Source of the DNA: Symbiotaphrina buchneri
Taxonomy: Eukaryota > Ascomycota > Symbiotaphrinales > Symbiotaphrinaceae
NCBI GenBank assembly: GCA_001599915.1
Contig: BCIG01000023.1
Coordinates: forward strand, 1-64,000
Reading direction: 5' to 3'
Length of the DNA: 64,000 bases
Of the stretch, positions 41,824 through 54,267 are shown one piece after another (within the stretch, counting starts at the first letter, position 1; the number at the start of each line of letters is the position of its first letter). The notes beneath the pieces are model-generated. The model made no database searches and had not been told where the DNA came from. It worked only from the letters and a program-made list of their open reading frames with translations. Position numbers and translations under genes: made by a program.

Positions 41824-44742
41824 TCATCTCATTCCGCGCATGTGCTCCATCCAACTTGTTGCTGCCATCTCCCTTTCCAAGGTCTCTCTGGCCATCTGAT
41901 CCCGCCTGCGTATCTCGTCCGCTTCCACTCCAGGGAAAGCTCCTGGATTTCCCCCGGGGGGAGGACCAAACCTACCAGCTGCATTGGGCAAAGGCTGCGC
42001 AGCTGGCTGAGTTTGTGGCACCGGCGTTCTCGTTCCATTGCCATTCGACTGCGCTTGCGGCACATGGAATTGTGGCGCAGCATGGGGAAAGGCATTGGCT
42101 GGTGAATAGGCACGTGCAGCTTCGTAGCCAGCTTGGCCCGGATAGGGACCTCCAGGTGGATAGCCAAGTCCAACTGGATAACCTCCTGCAGCTGGATAAG
42201 AACTTGCAGCGGGATGGAAACTTGTAGATGAATAGGCATGTGCCCTCGGTGCTACCATGCCGTTTGCATTCGTCACTGGTGGCGTAGATCGTCCAACTTG
42301 GCTCCGGGGGGCTGCTGTATTGCTAGGCGAATACATCTTCCACTTTCGACTGACATTCTTCGCAAAGCGGTCTGCATTTATCTCCCTGTTTTCAACAGGC
42401 TCATCTTTCATCGTAGGGTTCTGCATAGACGTTCTAGGCGCGATTGCCTTTGCTTCTGTCTTTCTTGGCGTACCATAATCTGATTCGTGAGGATCAGGAT
42501 GCCATAGACTATTTGGATTGATTTGCTTCCAAGTTTCCTGACGGCGTTGGCGACCATTCTCAGATCGACGGGAACCTGAGTCTCTTATCCTCCCACCCGG
42601 CACATAGTCTGCGTCGTCTGGGTCGTCCGGGTCAAAGGCTAAAATGTCCTCCTCAGAGTCTTCTTCATCTTCGTCGCTTGAACCGTTGGAACCTTCGTCC
42701 ATGGCAGATTCGACAATGTCAGAAGCATAATTGCCAGCAGCAGAGTCGTCATGGGGAGACGGCCTCTTGCTGTTGCCCGTACTCATCACATGCTTTGGGG
42801 GCTTGTTTTTGGAACTAATTCTTGTCGGTGAAGGCGTGGATAGCCCACCGTTCGGTCTAGTCTTCGGTGAATCATGCACAGGCGTCCCGCGTCCGTTCAT
42901 GCTGGGCCGTTTTCCACGGTCAAAGTCATTCTCGCCCCGCAGCTCTGAAACTCTATGATGCTTTCGGACACGTTGTTCGGCACTCTGCTTTGAATGGGGT
43001 CTTTCGAAAGACTCCGGTTGGACAGAAGGAGGAGCACGCGAAGATTTTTCATTGGTTCCTCCCTCTTCTAGCATTTGGATCCTTCTCTTTAACATTGCCA
43101 ACTGCATCTTGAGACTGTCCACCTCGTTCGCCTTATTTCCGATGGTAGTGATGCTACTCGTCAGAAGCTCCATTTCTTCCATTGCAAAGGTCACACTGCC
43201 TTCGTCCCTTCGCGGAGGAGGCATGATTTTGGCGGGTGCCACAGGTTGAGCGCGCACTTCTCGTATTTCTCTCCGCATCTCCTGTATCATTTGTCTCATG
43301 TCAGTCATATCCCGTTGCAGTCGCTCAACCTTGTCAGAGACGTAGTCGATGCCTTTCTTTTGCCCGTCCAGGATTGCAGCAAGATTGTCTTGCTGCATTT
43401 TTTGATTGTCCACAGCGTTGAGCGTAAATACGGAGAACTGGCGAAGGCGATCCAGCTCGGTTGAATGATGTCCAATCTTCATCGAATGCTCCTTTAACAT
43501 TGCCATTGTCTTCTCGGGGGGTGCATAACGCGATGATTCAATTTGTGCCCCAGGAGGAACGTTGGAAAGAGGATGTTTTGGTCCCACTGGTTTTGGTGCT
43601 TTGGCCCGCTCGCCATTTGCATGGGCTTCCGCAGTGCTTGAGCGAGTTAGACGCATGACGGACGATCCTGGGGTTGACTGCCTCTGAACTACGGTTGCAG
43701 GAAGTGTATTAACCCTGCCTGAAACGATAATTGATTCCCTGATGACCGGTTCCACTGGTGTGCCGGTTGCATCTGAAACAAGCCTCAACCTTCCAAGAGT
43801 ATAGAAATCCCAGTCTCTGTAGAACATTCCCAAGGGTTAGCTTCCTGATGTACTGACCTAAGGTTGCGACAGTTATTAAGGCAGCGTACTTGTAGCGATC
43901 CATTCCAGGAGGCGAGTCCACGCATTTCATCCCGCAGGATTCACGACATTTTGCGCATCGGAAACTTTGCAATGTCCTATGACAGCTTCTGTTAGTCAAA
44001 GATCTCCCCTGCAGACTTTGAAAGACGGATAGAGTTAAGGCAGCCTCAGCAGCCCGATGAAAACAGCCAGGCAACGGGGCAAGAACAAGAATGTATAGAA
44101 GACTCACCATCCTTCAAGAGGCCCACCAGATTTGCTTGTCTGCTTCTTCGGATCACAAATAATGAGGGACCGGTTTTCTGGATCAGACTCTATGGGATGA
44201 TGGAACGATGCGCCCACTTGAACCCAGTTGTTGGTGAAACGGCCAAGCTTGGTATCACATTTCTTGCAAAAGCAGGCCACCCATTGCACTTCAGTCTGGT
44301 TCACGCCCGTCGGTCCTTCGGCTCCAGGGGCAATATGTTGTCCCGGATCAGAAGGAGTTTGCACACCATCGGGCTCCAGGCTGCTGGCGGCTGGAGGAGT
44401 CGGGGCCATCCCCGTAGAGAATAGTGCTTGCGGTATTGGAGTGGCATTGGACGAGCTATGATCCGACTTTGTCGATGCGGGAATTTCAGCTGTCGGGGCG
44501 TCAGGCAAGCTTGGCCCCTCTTGGGAGTCGCCTCCAGTAATAACGTCGGCTGGTCCAATAACGTCCTGGCCAGTAGAGGGCGTTGGTGAAGATCGAACGG
44601 GAGGTGATGCAGCTGTGCTCTGCTCGTCCGGCACGTGCTTTTCACGCTTGATGCGCGGTGTGCCAGCAAGAGACGGTGCAGGACTCTGCCTCACGACCTC
44701 CACGGTGATGCGCCGCCGCTTCGCAGATGGCGGCTCGTCCAT
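41824..44742 (-). CDS. Yippee/Mis18-like zinc domain protein with coiled coils
   Basis: Exons 44108-44742, 43890-43976 and 41824-43816; 904 residues. Introns 43977-44107 (131 bp) and 43817-43889 (73 bp) close in phase. The first 150 residues are disordered (Pro/Ser/Thr) with an NLS-like KRRRI. Cysteines C159-x2-C162 (ACFCKKCDTKLGR) and C219-x2-C222 (FRCAKCRESCGMKC), 56 residues apart, fit the Yippee/Mis18 spacing of two CxxC knuckles. The second knuckle is assembled by splicing. Two coiled coils follow (around KVERLQRDMTDMRQMIQEMRRE and VDSLKMQLAMLKRRIQMLEEG), then acidic SDEDEEDSEEDILAFDPDD and a Pro/Gly/Ala-rich tail. Mis18 proteins recruit CENP-A loaders to centromeres, so a kinetochore or chromatin role is a reasonable hypothesis, not a conclusion. 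Confidence 0.75.
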
Positions 44743-45519
44743 CCTGTTGCTGGTGGGAGGGGAACGCGTGGGCTGCTCATCAGACTCGAACTTGTCGTCA
44801 CAGGGTAGCTGGCAGGGAGGTTTAGGCGCGGACGCGAAAAGCGAGCCAAAATGCTCAAAGCGCGATTGGAGTAGCGCGAAAGGTAGAAGGGGGCCCCGCT
44901 GTGTTTACCTCGAATAGCAGCCTTAGATCCGATAAAATCCCCGACTTTGAGATGCTCAAACGTCGAGAGAATTCAAGCATATAGAAACTACCTCCAAAGT
45001 TCATTTCCTGGGTTTACTGATGAAAAGCATGTATAGGTAGTTTGAAGGATCGTACCCCAACACTCTACCCCTTCAAGCACAATCCACTACCGCCATGCAC
45101 TCGAAGAGTAGCCGGACCAGTAATCTGATAGAAACACTACTGCACAGTTGGCCGTCATTTGACCACTGATTCCCACGACATATCAATCAAATCTACAAGG
45201 GATCGTATATCACTGACGAATGAATAGCTAGATAAGATCGTCAACAACTCTGAGCCAAGCTATAAGGAGAAAACACCCCCGATGGGGTCAGGCAGTTGCT
45301 ATATGATATAGAGAATGAAGATTGAAGTTCCGCAAACAACGCTTGTTCCGTCTCTGATCGTACAGTCATGAACATTAAGTCTCCCGCCGAAATGCCAGGA
45401 GATCTACTGCCGTCAAATCGCATCATTTCGTCGTTGAGATGATCCTGCCATGCAACGAATCCGTACTATTTCACTGCCCAGACTGAACAAGCCTCAAAAT
45501 CTGTCGTTGGTAATACATG
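44743..45519. other. Intergenic upstream of the Mis18-like gene
   Basis: About 780 bp containing the promoter of the Mis18-like gene and the 3' flank of the next minus-strand gene. I see no additional coding region. Confidence 0.5.
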
Positions 45520-47099
45520 TCACATGCCTCTGTCTTTTTTCTTAGATGTAGACGAGCGTCTCCGTGATTCCGGGGTGGGTGTGCCTGCACTCGTCGCAGG
45601 ACCAGGCGGTGCACTCGGTTCCGAGCTGAGAAAAGGGGCAATTTCCTTTCGCGTTGATGACTTCAGCCCAAACATATGCCGCGGCGATCGACGCAAGGCG
45701 CCAGAGCCGATCGTGTCTGGTAGTTCAAGGTGCCGTGGTGGAGTCCCGTCCAGCTTCGTGGCGAAGTAGGACGGCGGCGGCTGAACATCCTTAGGGAGAC
45801 CCATGCGGCGTTTCAATATGGGAGACGGCACTGTGTCTGGAGAAGTCCCCAAATGGGACGCTTCAGCCGCTGTGAAAGTAGAGTGCTTCGGGATCCGCAT
45901 GGCGGAAGCTGGCGGGCCAAGCACTCCCTTTCCCGAAGACATCACCACGACCTCCTCAACGGCGGAGTAAGCGGCTGAAGGGGACTGCTAAACCGCAATG
46001 CTGCCAGCTCTTCAGTGAGACCATCGATGGCTCCAGTCCCCGTAATTGAAGGGTCCGGGAGTGGAGGCGTATGGCATGCTCTAGCAGCTTCTAAGGACGG
46101 CTCCGGCCCTTGCATTTGGTCTGAATTTGTAATAGGATGGCCAGGAGCTTCTGTTGCCTTCTGCCATGTCGGCATTGACCACTTGATGCCAGTATCATGA
46201 AATTCTTGTTCCTCAGAAAGTGCGTCTGGCGAGAAAAAGGCGGTCATCTCAGGCAGAGTAGTCAACGACTCCGATTGCAACTTGTCAGTTACAGCAGAAC
46301 GTCTAGTTGCAACTGCGGAATGAAAATTGACAGGTACGGATTTCGACCGCGAGGTCTTCGGGGGTATCGAAGGATCACCGGGGCTGTCAGTGAAAGACGA
46401 GGTGCCAATACTACTCCCTTGAGTGTCGTTTGAAGTAGTTGAATGCTGGCTAGTGGACGCGTTCTTAGAATGCGTCCCAACAATGCCTGCTAAACCGGAC
46501 GGAATGACTCTTTTTGCACTTGACTTCTCGGACGAAGCGGTTGATCCCCTCCTTGCATTTTGCTCCGCCTCTTTCTGACGTTTTTCTTTTTCTTTGACAG
46601 CCTTTGGTATACCATCCCATTTCGAATTCACCTTTGGCACCGTGGGTGGCAGCTTCGCATGAGAAACACCAGGTATGCTTGCAATACTGGTACGGGCATT
46701 GTTCCCCTTTCTCATTGACTTCTGGAAGTCGGCGAGAGCTTGGCTGGAAGGCTCCTTCAGACTGAAGAACCCCAGGACCGAGTTCCTCCTTTTCTCTCTA
46801 CTCGCCAGTTTAGTATTGGCCTTCTTCACCGGCCCTTTTGGGCTACTGCCGACACTGGCTGTGCTTGGTCTCCTGGATCCTTCTTCGCTTGTCGATTCGA
46901 CTGTTGACCGAGGAGTAGCTGGGGAGATCTCCAAGCTTGTTCGTGCAGTACTGGTCGAAAACCGTTCAGATGGGCACTGCGTGCCAATCCTTCCTCCATC
47001 CCGGGTTTTAAGCTTAGGGACCTGCACATTCTGCCTGGCAGTGTCACTCGATTTCGGACCAGGAAGCATTGAGGCGAGATCCTGCGAGGCTGCATTCAA
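45520..47099 (-). CDS. Uncharacterised Ser/Thr/Pro-rich protein with an apparent frame break
   Basis: Two overlapping minus-strand frames look like one gene. The first (47099 to 45942) is a 385-residue basic, Ser/Thr-rich sequence with RREKRRNSVLGFFSLKEP-like and GIPKAVKEKEKRQKEAEQNA stretches, ending LRFSSPLQPLTPP. The second, one base out of register (to 45520), reads VEEVVVMSSGKGVLGPPASA, SPILKRRMGLPKDVQPPP and ends SRRRSSTSKKKDRG. Both look coding and abut at about 45960 with no room for an intron. One base gained or lost, real or from sequencing, would explain it. No domain is recognised; the many SP/TP and RRxS sites suggest a phosphoprotein. The 5' end is uncertain because a stop (TGA) directly precedes the ATG at 47099, so an upstream exon may exist. 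Confidence 0.6.
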
Positions 47100-48487
47100 G
47101 CAGCCCCAAGCAGGCCTTGACCGAGCGCGATCAACGAATTGGCCAATGACCGTTCAGAGATCTGGATCGTACATGGTCGTCCGAGTCCCGGCTGTTGTGT
47201 TCCCTTATTGCAGCTGTCGCACAAGCTGCACAGAAGATGAGGAGAACGTTACTTTGTGCAACCAGACACGCGTTCCAATGGAAAGTGTAAGCGTTCAGGG
47301 AAAACCGCAATGAACAATGCTAACGGCAGTGCTGTACAAGAGGCGTCGAGGATTGCATGCTTCAAAACGGATTGAGTGGAGCGGCAGTCGCATTCCAGTC
47401 CATGCAGCAGCAACCACAGTTACTTGGTTCGAGTATAAGTTGTGAAGCCCACAGCCCCGCTCGAATGTGGTCTCTGACGAGACTAATGTTGGTCATATTT
47501 GGGGTGCGATGGGACGAAAAGGTCCTCGAGATTCTGGTTGGCGGAACGAGACAGACCGGCTCTTCGGACCGTGCGCCCCCCGCAGGTTTCGCTCCGAACT
47601 CTAGCTCCAGACGATACCTTACCTTATGCACCATGTCGCATGCGGTTTGACGCACAGGTAGCTCTACTGTACTCCCTACCAAATGTGTGAGGTAAGGCAA
47701 GGGGGACAGGTAGCAGCGTTGTGCCAATAGAACATGACAGGATCTTATTTAGGGGTGAAGGCCGAAATGTGTGCTTGATTGGGCAGGCTTTCGGTCTGAT
47801 TCAGTACAGCGACGACCCTCAATCTTGCATCTTTGCTCGCTCCTATCGATTTTGCGGTCTCACCGTGAAACGGGAGGCGACATTGACAGGCCGGATGGCT
47901 TTTGGCTTTCTTCCACGGAGGTTTTACTGACATCTAGATCTGCATGCAGATAGCCGCGATCCGGCTGGGTCTGACACATGATTACCGCCACACTATTGTC
48001 ATCACCACAATATCCCGTTCAGTCGCATCGCCGTGGAATTGGGAGACGGCAATACATAGTATGTACCTGTATGTACCGGGCTAGGGAAACTCAAGCTCGA
48101 TAAACCCTGTCGGACTCGGGGAGATCAGTCGAGCAAGGCCTCCCTGCTGCTAAGATGGCTTATTGATTACATGCAGTGCACTCCCCGGTTAGAGAACGAT
48201 AACCAGTCGAGCTTGTGCCATGGAGTTCAATGGACATGTGCATCGCTATTGCAAATGGAGACTTGTCTCATTCTGTGCGGGGTGGAACATGCAGATCGAT
48301 CGGAGAATCGGGATGCCCCGTTTAAGCTTTGCCGATCATTCGGTTGCCGGAAGTAAGTTCTCCCGTCCGGCTCAGCCTTCCTGAATGGTACGGGAGTTCT
48401 TCATAGGGTACGACGGAGGTGTCTCGCACCGTCTCCAAACGCCGCAAACTCCAGACTCCCTCCATCTTCACACGACACTGTCCCGGC
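47100..48487. other. 1.4-kb intergenic region
   Basis: Divergent region between the gene ending at 47099 and the plus-strand gene at 48488. Short ORFs at 47.3-48.0 kb are overlapping and unrecognised. TACCTTACCTTA at about 47617 and GAGGTAAGGCAAGG at about 47690 repeat the motif seen in the 33-37 kb island. Confidence 0.45.
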
Positions 48488-49297
48488 ATGCCGTCGCTCA
48501 CTGTACCTCTCGAATCACCACCTCCAGCGCCTGGCGGAGCCTCTTCGGCGCGACTTCCTATCTCTCCCAACACACCGACCATGTCACACGGCTCGCTGAC
48601 CAACGGCGCACAACCGGGGCAGGCACCCAGCGCGCAGCCACCCCCACCATATCAGCCGACGACCGCCCCTTCTCTACCGTCCGGACAGCAACCAGTGTCG
48701 ATATCTCTGGATGACAATCCCGATGCCATCGCTCTACGGGGCGCACTGAATATCCTGCAGATTCAGCGCGAGCAGAGTATCAAGGACCTGAGGGAGCTGC
48801 AGGCGCTGAAGCAGAACGCGGTGAAGGACCCACAGACGTTCGCGCGCGAGCTGAAGGAGGGTAGGGTCAGGAGTAGAGGTGGCGATGGGCTGTGGGGAGG
48901 CATAACAACCGCTGCAGGGACTCGACGGCGGCCGAGTGGCGCACCAAGCGGTGATGAAATGGCAGTGGACGCGCCAGAGGCTGCTGAAGGTGCTGTCGGC
49001 GACAACGACGAAGACGAGGAGGAAGAGGCAGCCGAGCTTCCGCCATATGGAGCAATCCCGGCGCCGCAGAATGTAGTGCGGTGTCCGCCGATCAACTGGG
49101 CGAAATATCACGTCGTGGGGGAGTCCTTGGACAAGCTGCACCGTGAGCAGCAGTTGCGTCCTGCGACTGGAGAGCTCGCCAAGGGGGAGAGGGCACCGGA
49201 ACATGTCATCGCAGCGCCTTACAGACCATTTGTGGATAAGGTGGAACCAAGACCACCGCCCATGCGCACGAGAAGTAGCGGCACAAAAGAGCCCTAA
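48488..49297 (+). CDS. Uncharacterised conserved fungal protein (PPINWAKYHVVGE motif)
   Basis: Single exon, 269 residues from the ATG at 48488 (MPSLTVPLESPPPAPGG). The N-terminal third is Pro/Ser/Gln-rich and disordered. The middle contains a helical segment (ALNILQIQREQSIKDLRELQALKQNAVKDPQTFARELKEG), then a basic/acidic linker (GDNDEDEEEEAAELPPYG). The best conserved-looking part is QNVVRCPPINWAKYHVVGES with LDKLHREQQLRP after it, followed by APEHVIAAPYRPFVDK near the end. I recall this pattern from uncharacterised nuclear or chromatin-associated Pezizomycotina proteins but cannot name a complex. Upstream codons in the same frame are open to about 48405, but lack an ATG before 48488; another Met at 48581 (MSHGS) is an alternative start. 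Confidence 0.75.
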   Translation: MPSLTVPLESPPPAPGGASSARLPISPNTPTMSHGSLTNGAQPGQAPSAQPPPPYQPTTAPSLPSGQQPVSISLDDNPDAIALRGALNILQIQREQSIKDLRELQALKQNAVKDPQTFARELKEGRVRSRGGDGLWGGITTAAGTRRRPSGAPSGDEMAVDAPEAAEGAVGDNDEDEEEEAAELPPYGAIPAPQNVVRCPPINWAKYHVVGESLDKLHREQQLRPATGELAKGERAPEHVIAAPYRPFVDKVEPRPPPMRTRSSGTKEP

Positions 49298-49659
49298 GAC
49301 GGATGCTTCGCAGTGGCTTGTTTGTTTGGGGAATCTGCGTTCCTAGCGGTTTGAGGCTCCTTTTTAGCAGGCATGGCGTTACAGTGTTGGAAAATGGGGC
49401 GTGGCGTTGTTTGATTATTCTGAGCTAGGTTTCTGGATGGTAGTCCGGTGCATATAGACTTTGGGGGATCACTGTTTCGATGGCGTTTTGTGGAGGTCAC
49501 TGCAGCTAGACGGAAAGGAGCCAAACGGAACAACTGGCCACTCAATGATACATCTATTCTCGACGTATATCCGTCGATGGTGTCCAGGTTAAGATGCAAC
49601 AGATTGCTCAGCCAGAGGCAAAGGGCAATCCCAACTATACGAACGTTATCGCCCAGCAA
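49298..49659. other. Convergent intergenic region
   Basis: About 360 bp of facing 3' flanks; nothing else seen. Confidence 0.5.
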
Positions 49660-50459
49660 CTACCTCATACTTCTCAGGAAATTGTCCTCTTTAATGGCTG
49701 CCCTCCTCTTCCTGCGCAACGCCTCGGTCAGTTCCTCCCTTGCTTTAAGACCTTCCGTTGTGCCACTCGGTAAATCTATACTTTGCTCCTCTAAAGGCAC
49801 CTTAGGGGTGAGGGATCCAGGGTCAAGTAAGGCCTGCTTCCGCAGTCGCTTGGCAGCCAGTCTCCGTTGCTTTTTCGATTTTGCTACCCACCAGCACTGT
49901 TAGCCAGAACCGCTCCCAGATCGACCAGTGCCATGCACTGAATGGTAGGGAACGTACAAAACAAATCACCCTCTGCCGCCGCTCCAGCATCTTTGCCCTT
50001 CTTCGTCGCCGAGTCAAGACAGCTCCACAACCAGGCGGGATATTCCTCGTCCGCGCCCGCGACCGGATCCTGCTTATTCTTCATATAATTCAGTCCCTTC
50101 AGCACCGTCCCCGCCGGCACCGACGATATCTTGACTGGAGGCGTGGCCGGCTTCTTGGGCGTGAAGATGCCCTCTGCTGCGGGCGAGGGCGTCAGAGGCG
50201 TCGAGAACGGCTGCGCGGCGCTTGTGGAGGTAGCGGATGGAGGTTGATGGGATCCAGGCAATGACGGGAGAGGAGGCTGTCTTGGTTTTGCCTGGTTCGC
50301 AGCAGTGACTGAGATAGACTGCTGCTGAGAAGCAGAGCTTGAACTGAGGCTTCTCTGGCTTGAAGGAGTCGCGGCATTGGCCTGCCACCATCTTGTGGCC
50401 GTTTGCACGGGCCCAGACCGTCGGACAGCTGCCCTCTGGAGGCAACGAGGACAGATCAT
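49660..50459 (-). CDS. Mitochondrial large-subunit ribosomal protein mL54 (MRPL37 family)
   Basis: Exons 49958-50459 and 49660-49883, intron of 74 bp; 241 residues. The start [14 protein letters not shown] is a basic, acid-free presequence. A long Ser/Gln/Pro linker precedes the mL54 core: [36 protein letters not shown], then after the splice [33 protein letters not shown], and a C-terminal basic helix [19 protein letters not shown]. These blocks and their order match fungal mL54 in the mitochondrial 54S subunit. The splice is essential: unspliced reading ends soon after DLF and loses the whole basic C-terminus. Three independent blocks in order make the assignment strong. Confidence 0.93.
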
Positions 50460-50877
50460 GGCGCCGACAGCGATTGAGGTATGCGCGGATGCGGCGTGTT
50501 GAACTTTAGAGCTTAAGGTCTGGAGTAAAGATTCCGCAGCCTCGCGGTTGAAAGAGCACGAGATTGAAGATTCGCTTAGTCATCACGTCATTCAGGGGAT
50601 AGGGGTATGGCTGGCCTTGGTCTCAAATAACAAAAAGTATAACTGCACAATTTCAAATCAGGATGGAGGAATTCGGTGCTTTGTAGCTTTTATTCCCTAA
50701 TTTGTCGTCTCATTTCGAAACTATTTTACATGCGCTGTTGGTCTTGTATTTGGTTCAACACTGCCCTAGAATGTATTTGATTTCCACCAAGTCGTTAGAC
50801 ATCCTGGAAGACCTGCTCGAGGAAGACAACAATGAGACAACACGGCGAGCGAAGCATGTCTCCACATATCCAAGATA
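50460..50877. other. Intergenic between mL54 and the FHA kinase
   Basis: About 420 bp with the mL54 promoter and the 3' flank of the kinase gene. No gene seen. Confidence 0.5.
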
Positions 50878-53800
50878 CTACGCATTGGCCTGACGCAGAA
50901 CTCCACGAGTGGACGAGTCACTGCGCGTACGCTTCGCCGGAACAACTTTCTCGCCAAGTGCTCTATCTGCCTGGACCATGGACTCCCAATCTCTGTGTTC
51001 GAATTGGACTTCGAAGCGAGGTTGAGCTGGAAGTCGCGGCTCCTTCGACTTTCCGAAGAAGAATTCGCATCTGAATCTCAGATATTCCCCTGTCGCAAGC
51101 TCGAAGACTTGAATAACATCACCAGTGTGTAGTTTTCCGTAATACCAGCCTCCGTCCTTTGGCCCGCCTTGAAGCGTCACATCATTGACATAGCAATCTC
51201 TGGAAGGGGAGCGGATAACTGCCCAGATATCTTCGGTAACACTCATCCAGTCTCTTCCTTCAACATCGGCGGCGAGTACCCCAGGCCCAGTGAAACGTAT
51301 CTCCAGGGCTTCTCGGGATATCCGAACGTCTGCAGGATCGCAACGCACCGTGGCTCCGTAAGACCGGCCAAAGGTGGTCACACGCCGGTCAAGCTTGATA
51401 CTGTAATCGACGCATGACCCTGGAACAGCCACAAGCCTTCCGAGAATCGGATTGGGCCGGGCAAAGTCATTTCTCTTGGCAGAATTGGTGTTGGACTCGA
51501 GATTGGATGTTTGCTGCGGCTGCAACGACACGATCCGGCTATGCTGATCTTCGACGACTCCTTCGAGGGTAACTCCTGCGGGAGCACTCTCGATATCCGC
51601 ACCAGCTGTCTTTGATCTTGCTTCAGCGACGTAATCGAAGCCACTAACTTTGGTCGAGTATTCCAGCGTATGTGTGCTCTTGTCGGCAGGATCCCAGTAG
51701 TATGATGCCGGAACCGGGAGGTTAATTGTGCGATCAAATTTGGCACGCTTGGCTTGATGCTCCTCCGCGGAATTGCTCAATTCCCGTTGTCTGGATGGCA
51801 AGATGCTAGTCGCTGAAACGCCCGTCTCCCCTGCCACCGTCTGCATATTGGTGGAAATAGGAACGTCGGCGGAAGAGCACATGTTGAGGCGTCCAACCAT
51901 GGCCTCAGCGCCTTGAAGACTGGAAGTTGTTCTCAGATTCGCACTTTCACGAAGAAGCGTAGGCGGTGGTTGGAGACCCTGCTTTTCAGGTGAATCGTTT
52001 GTTTCAGACTGTGACTGCAGGGCTGGATCGGAATCAGATGAATAGCCTGAGAAAGCACTCTTCTCAAAGAAAGGGGGGAGTTGTCTCTTGAGAACTTGAT
52101 CGGCGTTGTGACCAAGCACTCCAGAGCTCTCCAGAGCAGACTCTTGTATCTCGCCAAAGAGGAGTTGCTGTGTTGGAGGTGCAACTGTGGGGAGCATGTG
52201 TTCGTGAATGTCCTCGGTAGATTCAACATTTTGCTCTACCTCCGACCCTGCATCAAGCTGCTGAACTGTCGCAGTCATGTCTAAGTCATCATCATCCTCA
52301 CTGTCAGACACTTCTAACGAGAGCTGAGATGAGATGCGCATGTGCAGGTCTTGGCCTGTCTCATTATCACCAACCTCCATATCCATATCAGCTTCTTCTG
52401 GAAGTCCGACAAGCCATGGGTGGCTCAAAAGAGCTGTCTCTGTCGGGCGCATGGAAGGATCAAGCGTTAGCATTTTGGAAACAATATCGATGCCCTCGTT
52501 GGAGATATTGGCTTCTCTCATGGCTCTGATGTTCACGCCTTGCTTGATAATATTCTCAAGCATCGTCCTGCCCTGGTCAGCAGCAGTCCCGTGAAATGCT
52601 TGCTTCATGGTCAAGACGTAGAACAGAACGACCCCATACGACCACACATCGACTGATGAGCTATAGGCGTGGAACTTGGGCCTATACCATGCTCGTCAGT
52701 AGAGAATGGGACTGCGCGCGATGCTGGGGACTTACGTCTTCTCCGCGCCTCGCCGGCGGGGCCTTCGATGCTTGGCAATGTAGTCTTGGTAGTACGGGAA
52801 CACCTCAGGTGCGCAGTACAAGAGCGTCCCGCAAAAGGTCTTCAGCATTGTCTCGTTCTCTACGGCTTTGGACAAGCCGAAATCTGAAATCTTGACCTTC
52901 CAGGGATCTTCTTGGGAGATCAGGATATTGTCCGGTTTGATATCGCGATGTGTGATCTTTTGGGCATGTAAATATTTTAAGGCTTCCAAGATTTGCTTGG
53001 ACATGGTTTGAGCACGACGCTCCGGCATGGGAGACTGTCTATGATGTAGCTCTAAGTGCGTTCGAAGATCACCATGCGGAATGAACTCCATGATGATATA
53101 AACATGCGTGGGAATCTCCACATAGTCAATGTATTGGACGATGTTGGGCTACTTGCATCAGTAATGTTCAGTAACATCGCGGACAGAGACTCACATGGCG
53201 CAGACGCTTCATTATGTTCATCTCGTTATCGATCTTCATATCAAGTATGCCATTTTTGATGAATTTACGCTTCTCGATCTCCTTGCAGGCATAAAGTCTT
53301 CCATCATGCTTTGTGGCGATCTTCCAGACGCTAGCAAAAGCGCCGGACCCTATTTTCTCGACAACGTTGTACATGTCGCCGCCATCCCATTTCATATCTG
53401 CCTTCTGGCTACTCGCTGACGGATATACTTCGGCATGGGGCGCGCCCATGTTCTGCAACAAGTGGCGTGTTGTCAGCTCATGAACCAAGATACGATCAAA
53501 GGGGAGAACATCAGTCGAAATACCTGGTCTTGCCGAGCAGCTTTATCCATTCCCCATTGGTACTGCAGAGTGGCGGTGATATATTGTTTCAGCCTTGCTT
53601 TGTATTCAAGTTCTTGACCTCCTCTAGAAGGATACCGGACAATAAATTTGATATCCTCCCCAGGGTTCTTGGTAATCAATGAAATAACTGATGAGCCATT
53701 AAGCATTCGAGTTGGGGGCTCCTTTCTGGGGTGCCGCTTTCCACATAACAGCGTATGGTCGACCACCGTGCCATTAGTGGATAAATCATGCAGCATGACC

Positions 53801-54267
53801 ATGCCGTTCTGATTTAGATATATTCTGAAGTGGACGTTGCTAATGCGTGCTTGAGTATCGTCACTAGCGCCGCCGATGATAATGTCAGAATACTTCGGAT
53901 TGCGCCCGAAACAAAACCCCATCGATGGATTAATGAGCCTGGAGGACAGCCTCAAAGCGATATCCCGAGGAGGTTCTAGCTCAATGTCCGGCTGGTATCC
54001 CACTTGGTCCAAGCTTTCATCGGCGAACATTGCAGATAAACCATCATCTTGTAAGACGTGTTGTGGTGTTGCACGTGCAACCATTGATACTGCTCGAATG
54101 GCCGCAGTCGACGCAGGATTCAGAAGACACACCACGTCGCTTAGATCCTGCCTACTGAGTCCAGATGTGCTGCGTCCTAGAAGACGGGGGTCAAGGACTA
54201 GCTGAGTAGCTGGCTGCGTCGCCTCATCTGCCATATCTTGAAGATGTTGGTATTGAGGAGTCTCCAT
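50878..54267 (-). CDS. Rad53/Chk2-like checkpoint kinase with two FHA domains
   Basis: Exons 53524-54267, 53195-53452, 52736-53148 and 50878-52681; 1072 residues, introns 46-71 bp. FHA1 spans about 115-210 (FGRNPKYSDI, ISNVHFRIY, LSTNGTVVD: the Gly-Arg, Ser-x2-His and Asn-Gly contacts for phosphothreonine). The kinase spans about 275-560: GSGAFASVWK (283), K305 in YACKEIEK, HRDIKPDNIL with D403, DFGLSK with D423, and CGTLLYCAPE. A basic insert (KHRRPRRRGAEK) lies between APE and DVWSYGVVLF. A second FHA-like domain follows at about 885-1010 (VTTFGRSYGATVRC, RISREALEI). FHA-kinase-FHA order is that of yeast Rad53, which acts in DNA-damage and replication checkpoints. SQ/TQ sites flank FHA1 (ATQPATQ). 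The start may be M12, or lie on an upstream exon at 54432-54689. Confidence 0.9.

Noticed and set aside
49884-49957. C-terminal extension of mL54 without splicing
   Set aside because: The frame runs into an intron; splicing gives a C-terminus that matches the family.
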